Assembly: GCA_003611805.1 (NCBI GenBank) | Contig: RAYM01000012.1 | Location: 1-64,000, forward strand | Source of the DNA: a bacterium 1xD42-87 | GTDB lineage: Bacteria; Bacillota; Clostridia; Lachnospirales; Lachnospiraceae | Direction: 5' to 3' | DNA: 64,000 nt | Shown: positions 9,444 through 18,376 of the stretch, one piece after another | Layout: each line of letters starts with the position of its first letter | How positions within the stretch are numbered: position 1 is the first letter of the stretch | Position numbers and translations under genes: made by a program | Notes under the pieces: model-generated | Database searches by the model: none | What the model was told of the DNA's origin: nothing | The model's input: the letters and a program-made list of their open reading frames with translations, nothing else

Positions 9444-11183
9444 TCATCCTTCCACAAACAACGCTTCCATCACACTCACATCCAACAGCTTCCACAACGC
9501 CAGACTGTTACCAGCCATATAGCAGATGCCCACCAGTCCGCCTGCCAGCGCGGAGCTTCCCCCGTAATTGCCCTGGATCAGCACCGAAAGCACACTTCCC
9601 GCCACAACTCCCGTAATGACTAAGATAAGCTGATCCACGAAAAAGACCCGGAAACATTGGTACCTGTTCAACCCGATCGAACGAAGCAGCGCCATTTCCT
9701 TTTTCCTGCTCTGTAAAAGCAGAAGTGTAATCAGATATCCTACCCCCACAATCAAAATGAGGAGAAAGGGAAAGAATGCGCGCACCGTGTCGATCACCTG
9801 CCGCAGATGCTCCGCCGTGCTGATAAAGGCGGCGTCATTGACATTTAACGCCACGCCGTTTACCGATTGGTCTAATTCCGTTGGCGCAACACTTCGGAAT
9901 CCCAGATCCTTCATCTCCTGTTTGAAGGCATTCAGTGAAAGCGCGTCCGAAACCTGAAAAGCTGCCGAACTTGCAAAGAAGGGAATCCCCTCTTCGGCAT
10001 AAGTATTTCTGACCGCATGAAAGGGTACAATCACGTCCGGCGGCACTGCGAACTGATCATTCCACCTGCCCCGCATATCTACATATCCGGCAATCTCGTA
10101 CTCTACCGTCTGTAAAGGATCCGCAAAAAGTTCTGCGTAACGCTCATCCTTACGGTAGTAGTACCACTGGCAGAGCGTCACCTGATCTCCCAGCTTCCAT
10201 CCCTTCCTGTCAAAAAGCTCTTTGGAAACGATACATTTCGCCTCGGAGCCCTGTAAAATCGAGGCATCCGCACCCGCATTCCACACCACATCGCTCTCCT
10301 CAATGCCGCCCATCGCCTCAATGCCGTTTACCCCGTCCAGAAACAAATTCAGCGTATGCCACTCTCCGGGAATGACCCGGTCAATCCCTGCTTTGAGGCG
10401 CACATCCATTTTCAGCCTGTCAACATATGCCGAGTCCAGAAGCCCCTGCACAAGACTGTCTTTTATGAAAATGCCCGACTGTCTACTCCCGTCCGCCGTG
10501 CTGACATAAGCGTTTACCGGGATTGCCTCCGGCAGCATGGCAAGCTGTTTTTCATTGTTGGCGATATTGGACAGATAAGTGTGGAGCAAAAACACCACCA
10601 GCATATCCATCAGGATGGTCAAAAGACTCTTCACCTTATGCCGGCCGATCTTCACTTCCCGGATGCTCTCGTTCTTCCAGAGAAGATACACCGCTCCCGC
10701 CCCGCATATGATCACGAGCGCGCCTGCCCACACATAGAATAACACCGGGCTTTCATACCATGCGCCGCCCGCCGCCCCGGACAGCAGCCCGTCCTTGTGT
10801 CCCGCCAGATAACCCACTCCCACACAGATCAGATAAAGAACACCACAGACGCAGGCTCCCAAGAGCACCTTGACCTTCCACATGCGCCGTCTCCACTCAT
10901 CCTCCTGTCCGGACTGGGAAATGGTCTGTGCCACGATCTGTTCCGCCTCCTGCCTGTCTATCTCTGGTTCCTCATTTTTTTCACTCTGCATTAACTCCAA
11001 GAGATTCACACCCAGACTCTTTGCCAGCGGTTCCAAAATTTTGATGTCGGGAAATCCTACGCCGTTCTCCCACTTGGAAACCGCCTTGTCGGAGACATGA
11101 ATTTTCTCCGCAAGCTGCTTCTGGGTCATCCCTTTGGCCTGTCTTGATTCCCGTATAAATCTGCCGAATTTCATATTGTCCAT
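9444..11183 (-). CDS. XRE-type DNA-binding domain fused to an FtsX-type permease
   Basis: The N-terminal 65 residues form a complete Cro/C1-type helix-turn-helix (RQAKGMTQKQLAEKIHVSDK, then AVSKWENG), followed by an acidic linker. Membrane segments follow at about 105-130, 147-168 and 185-208. Next come an extracellular domain of about 260 residues and a C-terminal FtsX domain (LLILIVGVGYLITLLLL, then KKEMALLRSIGLNRYQ, then two more helices). The start has an AGGA ribosome binding site. It is first in an operon with the ATPase and a second permease. A membrane-tethered regulator that reads transporter state is inferred; the fusion itself is directly seen in one uninterrupted frame. Confidence 0.85.
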   Translation of the reverse strand: MDNMKFGRFIRESRQAKGMTQKQLAEKIHVSDKAVSKWENGVGFPDIKILEPLAKSLGVNLLELMQSEKNEEPEIDRQEAEQIVAQTISQSGQEDEWRRRMWKVKVLLGACVCGVLYLICVGVGYLAGHKDGLLSGAAGGAWYESPVLFYVWAGALVIICGAGAVYLLWKNESIREVKIGRHKVKSLLTILMDMLVVFLLHTYLSNIANNEKQLAMLPEAIPVNAYVSTADGSRQSGIFIKDSLVQGLLDSAYVDRLKMDVRLKAGIDRVIPGEWHTLNLFLDGVNGIEAMGGIEESDVVWNAGADASILQGSEAKCIVSKELFDRKGWKLGDQVTLCQWYYYRKDERYAELFADPLQTVEYEIAGYVDMRGRWNDQFAVPPDVIVPFHAVRNTYAEEGIPFFASSAAFQVSDALSLNAFKQEMKDLGFRSVAPTELDQSVNGVALNVNDAAFISTAEHLRQVIDTVRAFFPFLLILIVGVGYLITLLLLQSRKKEMALLRSIGLNRYQCFRVFFVDQLILVITGVVAGSVLSVLIQGNYGGSSALAGGLVGICYMAGNSLALWKLLDVSVMEALFVEG

Positions 11184-11304
11184 ACTGATTCCTATTTCCT
11201 CTCACCGGTTCCCGGCAATTCCTGCCCCGTCTGTACCTTCTTTTATACGCCATCCATATAAAAAGAGCAATCTACGAATTGTAGACTGCCCCTCCGCCTG
11301 TATC

Positions 11305-12711
11305 TTATCCCACATTTTCTGCCAGTATCTCATAAAACACATCGCAGGCTTCCTTTGCTTTTTCGATATCCGCATTGGAATAGTTGATGATAAAACAGTG
11401 TTTCATTTCGCTTGGTGTGAAAAAGTATTCCGACAGCGCGTTCACCCGTATTCCCCTTTCCCCTAATGAACGGACAATATCTTTGTCCGCCTTGTCCGTT
11501 TTGATCTGAATCAGGAAATGCAGACCGGAGTCGTTCTCAGTAATCATGCACACATCTTTCAATTTACTTTTCTTAATCGCGTCGATCATCCTTTTTCTCT
11601 GTCTGCTGTAATACAGGCGCATCCGATTAATGTGTTTTTCAAAATATCCCTGCCTTATAAAAGCAGCCAGCGTATACTGCTCAAAGTTGGAAACCGTGCA
11701 GGCATAAAAGGACAATTCCCTGTAAAAACGGTTGATCAGATGAACCGGCAGAATCATATAGCTGATTCGAATGGTGGGGGTGAGGGATTTGGAAAATGTA
11801 TTCATATAAATCACCTTTTCACAGGCATCCATACTGAACAGAGTCGGGATCGGTTTCCCGTTTAGCCGAAACTCACTGTCATAATCGTCCTCGATGATGT
11901 AACGTCCCTCCCTCTCATTGGCCCACGCCAGAATTTCGTATCTTCTTCCGGCAGGCATGGTGATCCCTGTAGGAAAATGATGGTTCGGGCTGATGTGCGC
12001 GATATCCGCCCCTGTGGCGCGCAGCCCCCCGGAGGTCATTCCCATCTCATCCATATCCGCGTACTTGCAGGAAATATGATACTGCCTGTAAACTTGTACG
12101 ATCTTCCGATAGCCCGGATTCTCCACACAATAGTTTTTCTCGTTTCCCAGAAGTTGCACAATCAGCCCGTACAGATACTCCGTTCCCGCGCCGATCACGA
12201 TCTGGTCTGGATCGACAAGCATTCCTCTAAAAGACTTCTGATGCTCCGCAATTGCCGTCCGCAGTTCCCCGATGCCTCCGGCCGGGGATGCCTCCATCAG
12301 CTCACCGCTCTTATTGGAGATGACGCTCCGCAGAATTTTCGCCCATATGGAAAAGGGGAACAGCTCAGGGTTCATCCTGTTATCCGACAAATCCACCGCA
12401 TAGCAGGGTCTTTCCTCCGGGATATGAATGTTCAGGGAAATACTGCCCTCCCTCTGCACCTTCTTCATGCCTTCAAGCTTCGCCACATAATACCCCTTTT
12501 GCGGAATGGCATAAATATACCCTTCGCTGATCAACTGGTCATAGGCGTTTTGAATGGTAATGGTACTAATACCGTTATTTTTTGCGAAAGCCCTCTTGGA
12601 AGGCAGCTTTTCTCCCTGCTGCAGATTTCCCGCCAAAATGTCCTCCTTTATGCACTGATATATGTATTCGTACAAAGGCCCCTGCGCCTCGGCAAAGTTA
12701 TAAGTAAGCAT
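11305..12711 (-). CDS. pdxR: MocR/PdxR-type regulator (GntR domain plus aminotransferase-like domain)
   Basis: The N-terminal winged helix of the GntR family (LPSKRAFAKNNGISTITIQN) is joined to a fold-type I aminotransferase-like domain (about residues 110-465). The PLP-lysine region is recognisable at NTFSKSLTPTIRISY. The start was placed at ATG 12711 because GGGAGA precedes it; the frame runs five codons further upstream. It is divergent from pdxS with about 160 bp between, the standard arrangement of PdxR, which senses PLP and controls pdxST. The function is inferred from family and neighbourhood. Confidence 0.87.
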   Translation of the reverse strand: MLTYNFAEAQGPLYEYIYQCIKEDILAGNLQQGEKLPSKRAFAKNNGISTITIQNAYDQLISEGYIYAIPQKGYYVAKLEGMKKVQREGSISLNIHIPEERPCYAVDLSDNRMNPELFPFSIWAKILRSVISNKSGELMEASPAGGIGELRTAIAEHQKSFRGMLVDPDQIVIGAGTEYLYGLIVQLLGNEKNYCVENPGYRKIVQVYRQYHISCKYADMDEMGMTSGGLRATGADIAHISPNHHFPTGITMPAGRRYEILAWANEREGRYIIEDDYDSEFRLNGKPIPTLFSMDACEKVIYMNTFSKSLTPTIRISYMILPVHLINRFYRELSFYACTVSNFEQYTLAAFIRQGYFEKHINRMRLYYSRQRKRMIDAIKKSKLKDVCMITENDSGLHFLIQIKTDKADKDIVRSLGERGIRVNALSEYFFTPSEMKHCFIINYSNADIEKAKEACDVFYEILAENVG

Positions 12712-12871
12712 CTGCTTTTCTCCCATATGGCATTTAATTTATTTTCAATTTGATTATTTTTGTATAACCAGATTTACTGTACCATAGTTACAAGTAAAAT
12801 GCAATCCGAAGAGAAATGTGGAACCAATTCTCTGATGTGCAATTTTAAACCGTTTCGAAATGGAGGAAACT
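12712..12871. promoter_or_regulatory. Divergent pdxR-pdxS control region
   Basis: This AT-rich intergenic region separates pdxR (minus) from pdxS (plus) and must hold both promoters and the PdxR operator. A visible candidate is the stretch around 12770-12800 with CTGTACCATAG and GTTACAAG. No exact dyad was found. The pdxS ribosome binding site is GGAGGAAAC; it lies over an upstream in-frame ATG at 12860, so the ATG at 12872 is preferred. Confidence 0.45.
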
Positions 12872-13747
12872 ATGGAACAGACACAATATGAACTGAACAA
12901 AGGACTGGCACAGATGTTAAAGGGCGGCGTCATCATGGACGTTACCACCCCGGAACAGGCTAAAATCGCGGAGGAAGCCGGCGCGTGCGCCGTCATGGCA
13001 CTGGAGCGGATTCCGGCAGATATCAGGGCTGCAGGCGGCGTATCGCGCATGAGCGACCCCAAAATGATAAAAGGCATACAAAACGCCGTGAGCATCCCCG
13101 TTATGGCAAAATGCCGGATCGGGCACTTTGTGGAGGCGCAGATACTTCAGGCGATTGAGATTGACTATATCGACGAGTCGGAAGTCTTATCCCCGGCGGA
13201 CGACGTTTACCATATAGATAAAACAGCATTCAAAGTCCCCTTCGTCTGCGGCGCGAGAGATTTAAGCGAAGCCCTGCGAAGAATCAACGAGGGAGCCGCC
13301 ATGATCCGCACCAAGGGCGAGCCGGGAACCGGGGATGTGGTGCAGGCCGTCCGGCACATGCGCAAAATGAACGCCCAGATCAGACAGCTCGGCTCCATGA
13401 AAAAAGACGAATTATTTGAGGCGGCAAAGCAATTACAGGTTCCCTATGAACTGGCATTATATGTCCATGAAAACGGGAAACTCCCCGTCGTAAATTTTGC
13501 CGCCGGGGGCGTCGCGACACCCGCAGACGCAGCGCTGATGATGCAGCTTGGCGCGGAGGGCGTCTTTGTCGGTTCGGGTATTTTTAAATCCGGCAATCCG
13601 GCAAAACGGGCTGCCGCCATCGTACAGGCTGTGACCAACTACACGGACGCCGCACTGATCGCAAGTCTTTCCGAAGATTTGGGAGAAGCTATGGTGGGGA
13701 TTAATCCGGAAGAAATCAAACTGATTATGGAAGAGCGGGGACAATAA
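12872..13747 (+). CDS. pdxS: Pyridoxal 5'-phosphate synthase lyase subunit PdxS
   Basis: TIM-barrel PLP synthase subunit. It joins ribose 5-phosphate, glyceraldehyde 3-phosphate and ammonia from PdxT to make PLP in the cytosol. Family blocks are clear: [10 protein letters not shown] near the N-terminus, [20 protein letters not shown], the catalytic-loop region [15 protein letters not shown] and [14 protein letters not shown], and the phosphate-binding end [15 protein letters not shown]. The length (about 291 residues) is normal. pdxT follows after a 141-bp gap holding a palindromic repeat, and pdxR is divergent upstream. Confidence 0.97.
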   Translation: MEQTQYELNKGLAQMLKGGVIMDVTTPEQAKIAEEAGACAVMALERIPADIRAAGGVSRMSDPKMIKGIQNAVSIPVMAKCRIGHFVEAQILQAIEIDYIDESEVLSPADDVYHIDKTAFKVPFVCGARDLSEALRRINEGAAMIRTKGEPGTGDVVQAVRHMRKMNAQIRQLGSMKKDELFEAAKQLQVPYELALYVHENGKLPVVNFAAGGVATPADAALMMQLGAEGVFVGSGIFKSGNPAKRAAAIVQAVTNYTDAALIASLSEDLGEAMVGINPEEIKLIMEERGQ

Positions 13748-13749
13748 CA

Positions 13750-13870
13750 GCGTGAAAAGTATTTCTATAGACGTCCCGCCATTGGACGGGACGCCAAGAA
13801 ATACTATGTTTCACGCAAGAGAATGCTTGAAATGCAGCATTCTCCGTGCAGATTTGAAATTCCACAAAGC
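13750..13870 (+). repeat. Modular palindromic element, copy between pdxS and pdxT
   Basis: Outer stem GCGTGAAA + AGTATTTCT (13750-13766) pairs with AGAAATACT (13797-13805) and TTTCACGC (13809-13816). An inner stem CGTCCCG/CGGGACG lies in between. It is followed by the GAGAATGC/GCATTCTC hairpin (13819-13844) and a GATTTGAAATTCCAC tail. It begins right after the pdxS stop and ends about 10 bp before the pdxT ribosome binding site. Other copies of the same design occur in the window. Confidence 0.85.
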
Positions 13871-13888
13871 GAATTTACGGAGGTTAGG

Positions 13889-14494
13889 ATGAGAAATATC
13901 AAAATCGGCGTACTTGCCTTACAGGGCGCGTTTATAGAACATGAACATATGCTCACAGACCTCGGCGCTGTCTGCACGGAAATCAGGCAGCCGTCCGACT
14001 TGACCGGGCTCGACGGCATCGTCCTGCCCGGCGGAGAAAGTACCGTGCAGGGACAGCTTCTGCACAAATCCGGGCTGTTTACACCTTTGCGGAAGCTGAT
14101 TTCGGACGGGCTTCCCACGCTTGGCACCTGCGCCGGGCTGATCCTTATGGCACAGGAAATCAGCAATCCCGTCGCAGACAGAACAATCCAAGAAAAAGCC
14201 GCCCCCACCGCCCATCTTGGAACGCTGCCCGTCACCGTCAGGCGAAACGCCTATGGCAGACAGCTCTCCAGCTTTGTCACCGAACAGCCGATAGCGGGAA
14301 TCGGGAACTACCCTATGATTTTTATCCGCGCGCCCTACATTGAGCGCACGGATGTAAACGTGGAAATTCTGGCAAAAGTGGACGGCAATATCGTCGCCGT
14401 AAAATACAAAAACCAGATCGGACTTTCCTTCCACCCGGAGCTGTCCGAAAACTCTAACATTCACGAGTGGTTTCTATCTCAATGCGAAAAGTAA
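13889..14494 (+). CDS. pdxT: Pyridoxal 5'-phosphate synthase glutaminase subunit PdxT
   Basis: Class I glutamine amidotransferase of about 201 residues that feeds ammonia to PdxS. Visible blocks are IGVLALQGAFIEH, LPGGEST, the nucleophile Cys in LGTCAGLILMA, and the His-Glu pair in LSFHPELS. The start was set at ATG 13889, directly after GGAGG; the open frame extends 22 codons upstream, but those codons run through the palindromic repeat. The last codons and the TAA lie in TGCGAAAAGTAA, which resembles an outer arm of the repeat family. Confidence 0.96.
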   Translation: MRNIKIGVLALQGAFIEHEHMLTDLGAVCTEIRQPSDLTGLDGIVLPGGESTVQGQLLHKSGLFTPLRKLISDGLPTLGTCAGLILMAQEISNPVADRTIQEKAAPTAHLGTLPVTVRRNAYGRQLSSFVTEQPIAGIGNYPMIFIRAPYIERTDVNVEILAKVDGNIVAVKYKNQIGLSFHPELSENSNIHEWFLSQCEK

Positions 14495-14497
14495 CAC

Positions 14498-16801
14498 TTA
14501 TATGGATGCCGCAATCAGCTCCATCTCTCCCTGCAGTTCCACCTCACCGTAGCCACAGGGCAGGATAAAGTGGTCACCCTTCTGTATCATCTGCCCGTTA
14601 ATCAGGCCTTCACCCGCCGTCACGCTCATAATCAGGAAGGGGTGCTCCTGGGAGAAGGAAATCTGCTTCGCCACATCAATCTTCCACACCTTATAATAAG
14701 GACAGGAAATCAATAAATTCTTCTGGTCTTTCGGCAGGTCTGCCGCCGCCTTGACACACTCTGCGGCAGGCTTTGCCGGAACCGTGATCACATCAATACT
14801 CTGCTCTACATGAAGCTGTCTGGGTTTCCCGTCAGTCAGCCTGTCATAATCGTAAACCCGGTATGTAATATCTGAATTCTGCTGGGTTTCCAGAAGCATA
14901 ATACCACCCTTGATGGCATGCACCGTACCCGGGTCAATCTGGATAAAGTCTCCCTTCTTCACCGGCAGCTCCCTGATAAACTCACCCCACCTGCCCTCTT
15001 TAATCATGGCAGTCAGCTCTTCCTTGTCCTTCGCCTTGTGGCCGATCACGAGAGTGGAATCCGCCTCGCAGTCGAGAATATACCAGCACTCTGTCTTTCC
15101 GAGGGAGCCGTTTTCATGCGTTCCCGCATAAGCGTCATCGGGATGCACCTGAATGCTCAGATCCGTCTTGGCGTCAATAATCTTTGTGAGAAGCGGGAAA
15201 CGGTCAAGTCCTGTGCTTCCGAAAAGTTCCGGCTCCTCCTGCCAGAGCTGGGACAGGGTTTTTCCGGCATAAACGCCTTCTTTGACCGTGCAGTCTCCGT
15301 TCGGGTGGGCGCTCACCGCCCAGCACTCTCCCGTGCCTTCCCCCGGAATCTGGTAGGGCCAGTCTGTCCCCAGACGCTCGCCGCCCCAGATCATCTGCTT
15401 GAACACAGGATTTAAAAATAAAATCGGTTTTTCCTTCTGATTCACTGACAACACCTCCCCGTTTGTCTCCATCACTTTCTGATACCAGTATGCGGAATCC
15501 TTGGCAATCCGCCTCTGTGTCTGAAAATCCACATACACCAGGCCGAATCGTTCCGTATACCCCTTGCTCCACTCAAAATTATCCAGGAATGTCCATTCAA
15601 AATATCCTCTCACGTCCGCGCCGTCATCGGCTGCACACTGGAGCGCCGAGAGATATTTGTCCAAAAAGGTAATGCGGTTAGGATCATGCACCCTGCCGTC
15701 ACCCGACACGATATCGTGGCAGGACATGCCGTTCTCCGTGATGTACAGCGGCTTCCGATATCTCTCATACAGGAATTTCACACCCCAGTAGAGGCATTCC
15801 GGCGTCACCGGCCAGCCCGCTGCGGTTTTGGGAAATCCGGCCGGTCTGTCCACAAACGCAGGCTCCCCGTCCGCACCCGCACGCACCACATAGCCATTGT
15901 AAATATTCTGTCCCATAAAGTCTAACGGCTGGGCAATCAGCTCCATATCTTCCTTCGTAATCTCCGGCAGATAGTCCTTGAATCTGGCAAGCCCTTCCTC
16001 CGGGTATTTTCCCAAAAACACGGGATCAGAAAACCATGCCACATTCCATGTCCAGTCTTCTATCGGATTGTAGAAGGAAAAAAGCACTCTTCTGGCCGCC
16101 TCAACATCCGCCGGGTCATTGCTCGCCGGATAGGCCATCCCGCAGGTGGGCGCATAGCCGATCTGAACAGGCTGCTTCGCATATTTCCTCAGATTGATGA
16201 CCGCCTGCCCGTGAGCGCGCAGTGCATTGTGGGTAATCTGAAAGGTATCCTTCAGCGGCAGCTTTTTACCCGGCGCATGGATGCCGCGCAGATATCCCAG
16301 TCCAACGAAGCACTGAGGCTCATTGAGCGTGATAAAATACTCACACAGATCCGAAAAGTTCTCCGCCACCACCTTCGCATACTCGCCAAACCACTCAATG
16401 ATCTCCTCGTTGAGCCAGCCGCCGCGATCCTGCAGCGCCTGCGGCAGCTCCCAGTGGTACATCGTAATATAAGGCGTAATGCCGTTCTTTTTCATCTCCA
16501 GAATCATATCCCGGTAAAGGGAAACGCCTTTTTCATTCACGCGCCCCGTTCCCTCCGGCAGCAGTCTCGCCCAGTTTAAGGAAAAGCGGTATGCCTTCAC
16601 TCCAAGCAGACGCATCATCTTATAGTCGTCTTTATAGCGGTGCATATGGTCGCAGGAAACATATGCGTCCGTGTGATCCTCGATACCGCCTTCCTCCGTA
16701 AATGTGTCCCAGACCGATTTCCCCGCGCCGTCCGCCGGGTCTTTCCCTTCCACCTGATAGGCGCTGCTTGCAACGCCCCACACAAAATCTTCTCTGAACA
16801 T
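14498..16801 (-). CDS. Fusion of GH1 beta-glucosidase and class I mannose-6-phosphate isomerase
   Basis: One uninterrupted 767-residue frame. Residues 1-445 are a complete glycoside hydrolase family 1 domain with the acid/base Glu in TLNEP (E161) and the nucleophile in YITENG (E356). After a short linker, residues of about 458-767 are a class I phosphomannose isomerase (ManA). Its zinc ligands are recognisable as Q551 and H553 (QVHPDD), E571 (KTECWY) and H628 (PGTVHAI). The two active sites look intact. The start follows AAGGAG. It is downstream of an SGNH esterase, suggesting breakdown of an acetylated beta-linked glycoside; release or recycling of mannose units is inferred. Confidence 0.9.
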   Translation of the reverse strand: MFREDFVWGVASSAYQVEGKDPADGAGKSVWDTFTEEGGIEDHTDAYVSCDHMHRYKDDYKMMRLLGVKAYRFSLNWARLLPEGTGRVNEKGVSLYRDMILEMKKNGITPYITMYHWELPQALQDRGGWLNEEIIEWFGEYAKVVAENFSDLCEYFITLNEPQCFVGLGYLRGIHAPGKKLPLKDTFQITHNALRAHGQAVINLRKYAKQPVQIGYAPTCGMAYPASNDPADVEAARRVLFSFYNPIEDWTWNVAWFSDPVFLGKYPEEGLARFKDYLPEITKEDMELIAQPLDFMGQNIYNGYVVRAGADGEPAFVDRPAGFPKTAAGWPVTPECLYWGVKFLYERYRKPLYITENGMSCHDIVSGDGRVHDPNRITFLDKYLSALQCAADDGADVRGYFEWTFLDNFEWSKGYTERFGLVYVDFQTQRRIAKDSAYWYQKVMETNGEVLSVNQKEKPILFLNPVFKQMIWGGERLGTDWPYQIPGEGTGECWAVSAHPNGDCTVKEGVYAGKTLSQLWQEEPELFGSTGLDRFPLLTKIIDAKTDLSIQVHPDDAYAGTHENGSLGKTECWYILDCEADSTLVIGHKAKDKEELTAMIKEGRWGEFIRELPVKKGDFIQIDPGTVHAIKGGIMLLETQQNSDITYRVYDYDRLTDGKPRQLHVEQSIDVITVPAKPAAECVKAAADLPKDQKNLLISCPYYKVWKIDVAKQISFSQEHPFLIMSVTAGEGLINGQMIQKGDHFILPCGYGEVELQGEMELIAASI

Positions 16802-16824
16802 ATATGTACTCTCCTTCCCGTATT

Positions 16825-16949
16825 GTCAGAGAGTGCCTCTTTTCAGGCATTCTCTGACGCGAAACATAGTACTTCCAAGTCAGCTTGCTGACTTTTGTGC
16901 CGCCGTCCAATGGCTGGACATCATTAAAAGCACTTTTCGCGTTTTTCAC
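16825..16949 (-). repeat. Modular palindromic element, copy upstream of the glucosidase-ManA gene
   Basis: Read on the minus strand, it starts ACAGCGTGAAAA, inside which the TGA stop of the SGNH gene lies. It continues through a CCATTGGAC inner segment and an AGTCAGC/GCTGACT hairpin, then AGTACTATGTTTCGCG and the conserved hairpin (16825-16858, GTCAGAGA/TCTCTGAC). Order and sequence match the pdxS-pdxT copy. The next start codon is 23 bp beyond. Confidence 0.8.
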
Positions 16950-18055
16950 GCTGTGATCAAAGATACCAGATAAAAAGGCACCGCATCATCCGCGTGTGTC
17001 TGCGCAATCCTTATTTCCACCCGGTGCATGCCGGGTGAAATGTGATGTGCCAACGTGTCGATATGCAGGCTGTCCCCCCAGTCTTCCTCAAAATTTGCGT
17101 CAAGCGTAACCGCGTTTTCCTCATCCCCGTCCACCACCGCGACCGCCACAGGCGCGGGATGTTTTACCGACTTGCGGTACTGCACGGCGATCTCCGTTCC
17201 TTCCGCCTCAAAGCAAATTTTCGCCCCCTGAGTTTTGGCCGTCCAGCCGCGGCGGAACATATCGTTCACATACTTTTTCAGTGCGCCGTCCGCCAAAAAC
17301 CCTTCACAGGCCGGGGCGCTGTTATGGTTCTGAAAACGTCTCACGTGCTCATATGCATTTACCGTCAAAGGCTCCGGCATGGAAAAAGGTTCCTCCGCCT
17401 CATATCTCTGCACATAGATCTGGTCCAGACAGTCCGTAATGACCTCCGCCAGCAGGGCGTGCCCCTCCGAATTTGGATGCAGGTCATCCGGGGTTAGCTC
17501 CCGCCTGTCAATCTCCCCTGCCCCTATCTGCGCATAGATGGAAGGCTTCATGCTGACGCTAGGCAGATGATAGTGCGTCCCGATCTCCCTGTGCTTCTCC
17601 TCCGCGCTCGCGCCCGAGTCGTAAAACATATTATGTACCAGTAAGACCGCCGGAGCGAAGGCGTTTCCATACACCTTCCGCACCAGTCCCTCATAAGTTT
17701 CCCGGTAAAAATCCGTATTGTCATCATTGACCGAAAATTCGATCATCACAAGATCCGGCTTGAAGGCGAGCACATCCTCGTCCACTCTCGCCACGCCGAA
17801 CTGCGACGTGGTGCCTCCCACGCCTGCATTCACATAAGTAAACGCCGTCTTTGGAAACCGCTTCACGAACCATTCATAAACCAGATAGGCATAACAGTTC
17901 GTATACTGCGAGGAGACGGAGCCCTGCGTGATAGAGCCGCCCAAAAACGAAAGCGTCATACGGTCGCCCCGATCGGCACGTCTCATCAGTTCCTTTATCC
18001 GATACAGATTTCCCCTGTTTACAAATCCCTTTTCGGCATGTATCTCATATCCCAT
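16946..18055 (-). CDS. SGNH/GDSL-family esterase with C-terminal beta domain
   Basis: The SGNH hydrolase fold is marked by block I LSFLGGSITQG (Ser nucleophile), the Gly block near NAGVGGTTS, block III MIEFSVNDDN and block V DDLHPNSEGH (Asp-His). No signal peptide is seen, so it should act in the cytosol. Residues beyond about 240 form a beta-rich C-terminal region like those on carbohydrate esterases. It lies upstream of the glucosidase-ManA gene on the same strand, so deacetylation of an imported sugar is plausible. Its TGA stop is supplied by the outer arm of the palindromic repeat. Confidence 0.85.
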   Translation of the reverse strand: MGYEIHAEKGFVNRGNLYRIKELMRRADRGDRMTLSFLGGSITQGSVSSQYTNCYAYLVYEWFVKRFPKTAFTYVNAGVGGTTSQFGVARVDEDVLAFKPDLVMIEFSVNDDNTDFYRETYEGLVRKVYGNAFAPAVLLVHNMFYDSGASAEEKHREIGTHYHLPSVSMKPSIYAQIGAGEIDRRELTPDDLHPNSEGHALLAEVITDCLDQIYVQRYEAEEPFSMPEPLTVNAYEHVRRFQNHNSAPACEGFLADGALKKYVNDMFRRGWTAKTQGAKICFEAEGTEIAVQYRKSVKHPAPVAVAVVDGDEENAVTLDANFEEDWGDSLHIDTLAHHISPGMHRVEIRIAQTHADDAVPFYLVSLITA

Positions 18056-18376
18056 TTTCCGTTCTCCCCGCTGTTCTGATTTTGCTGCCTCAAATTCCCT
18101 CGCCGTTGCAAACTTACTCCCGGTAATACGGAAGGCTAATTTTAGTTTACTTCTTCGGCTAATTTAAGTTTGAGGTTGTAATAGCACAATTACTTTTTCT
18201 GCATTTCTTTGACTTTCATTTTACTATTACAACCCAAAAATAACAAGCAGTACAAAGCTTCTTTTCCATTTTTATGAATTGCGCACAAATTTTAGCCATA
18301 TTTTTTAGTTATTCATTAATTGATATTAGCCCAAAATTAGCTAAATATTAAGCTTTAGGTTTCATTGCAAACCAGC
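18056..18376. promoter_or_regulatory. AT-rich intergenic region with repeated GGCTAATTT motifs and an 11-bp inverted repeat
   Basis: A 320-bp gap upstream of the SGNH gene and downstream of the germination gene, with no gene seen. GGCTAATTTTAG (18134-18145) and GGCTAATTTAAG (18157-18168) are direct repeats 23 bp apart. Related motifs occur in reverse near 18290-18299 and 18325-18344. GGTTGTAATAG (18174-18184) is exactly repeated inverted at 18224-18234. These look like operator sites for the esterase-glucosidase operon, but no regulator is known. Confidence 0.45.

Noticed and set aside
13823-13888. N-terminal extension of PdxT and similar extensions starting MPEIRHSP elsewhere
   Set aside because: These codons are translations of the palindromic repeat; ribosome binding sites support the downstream starts.
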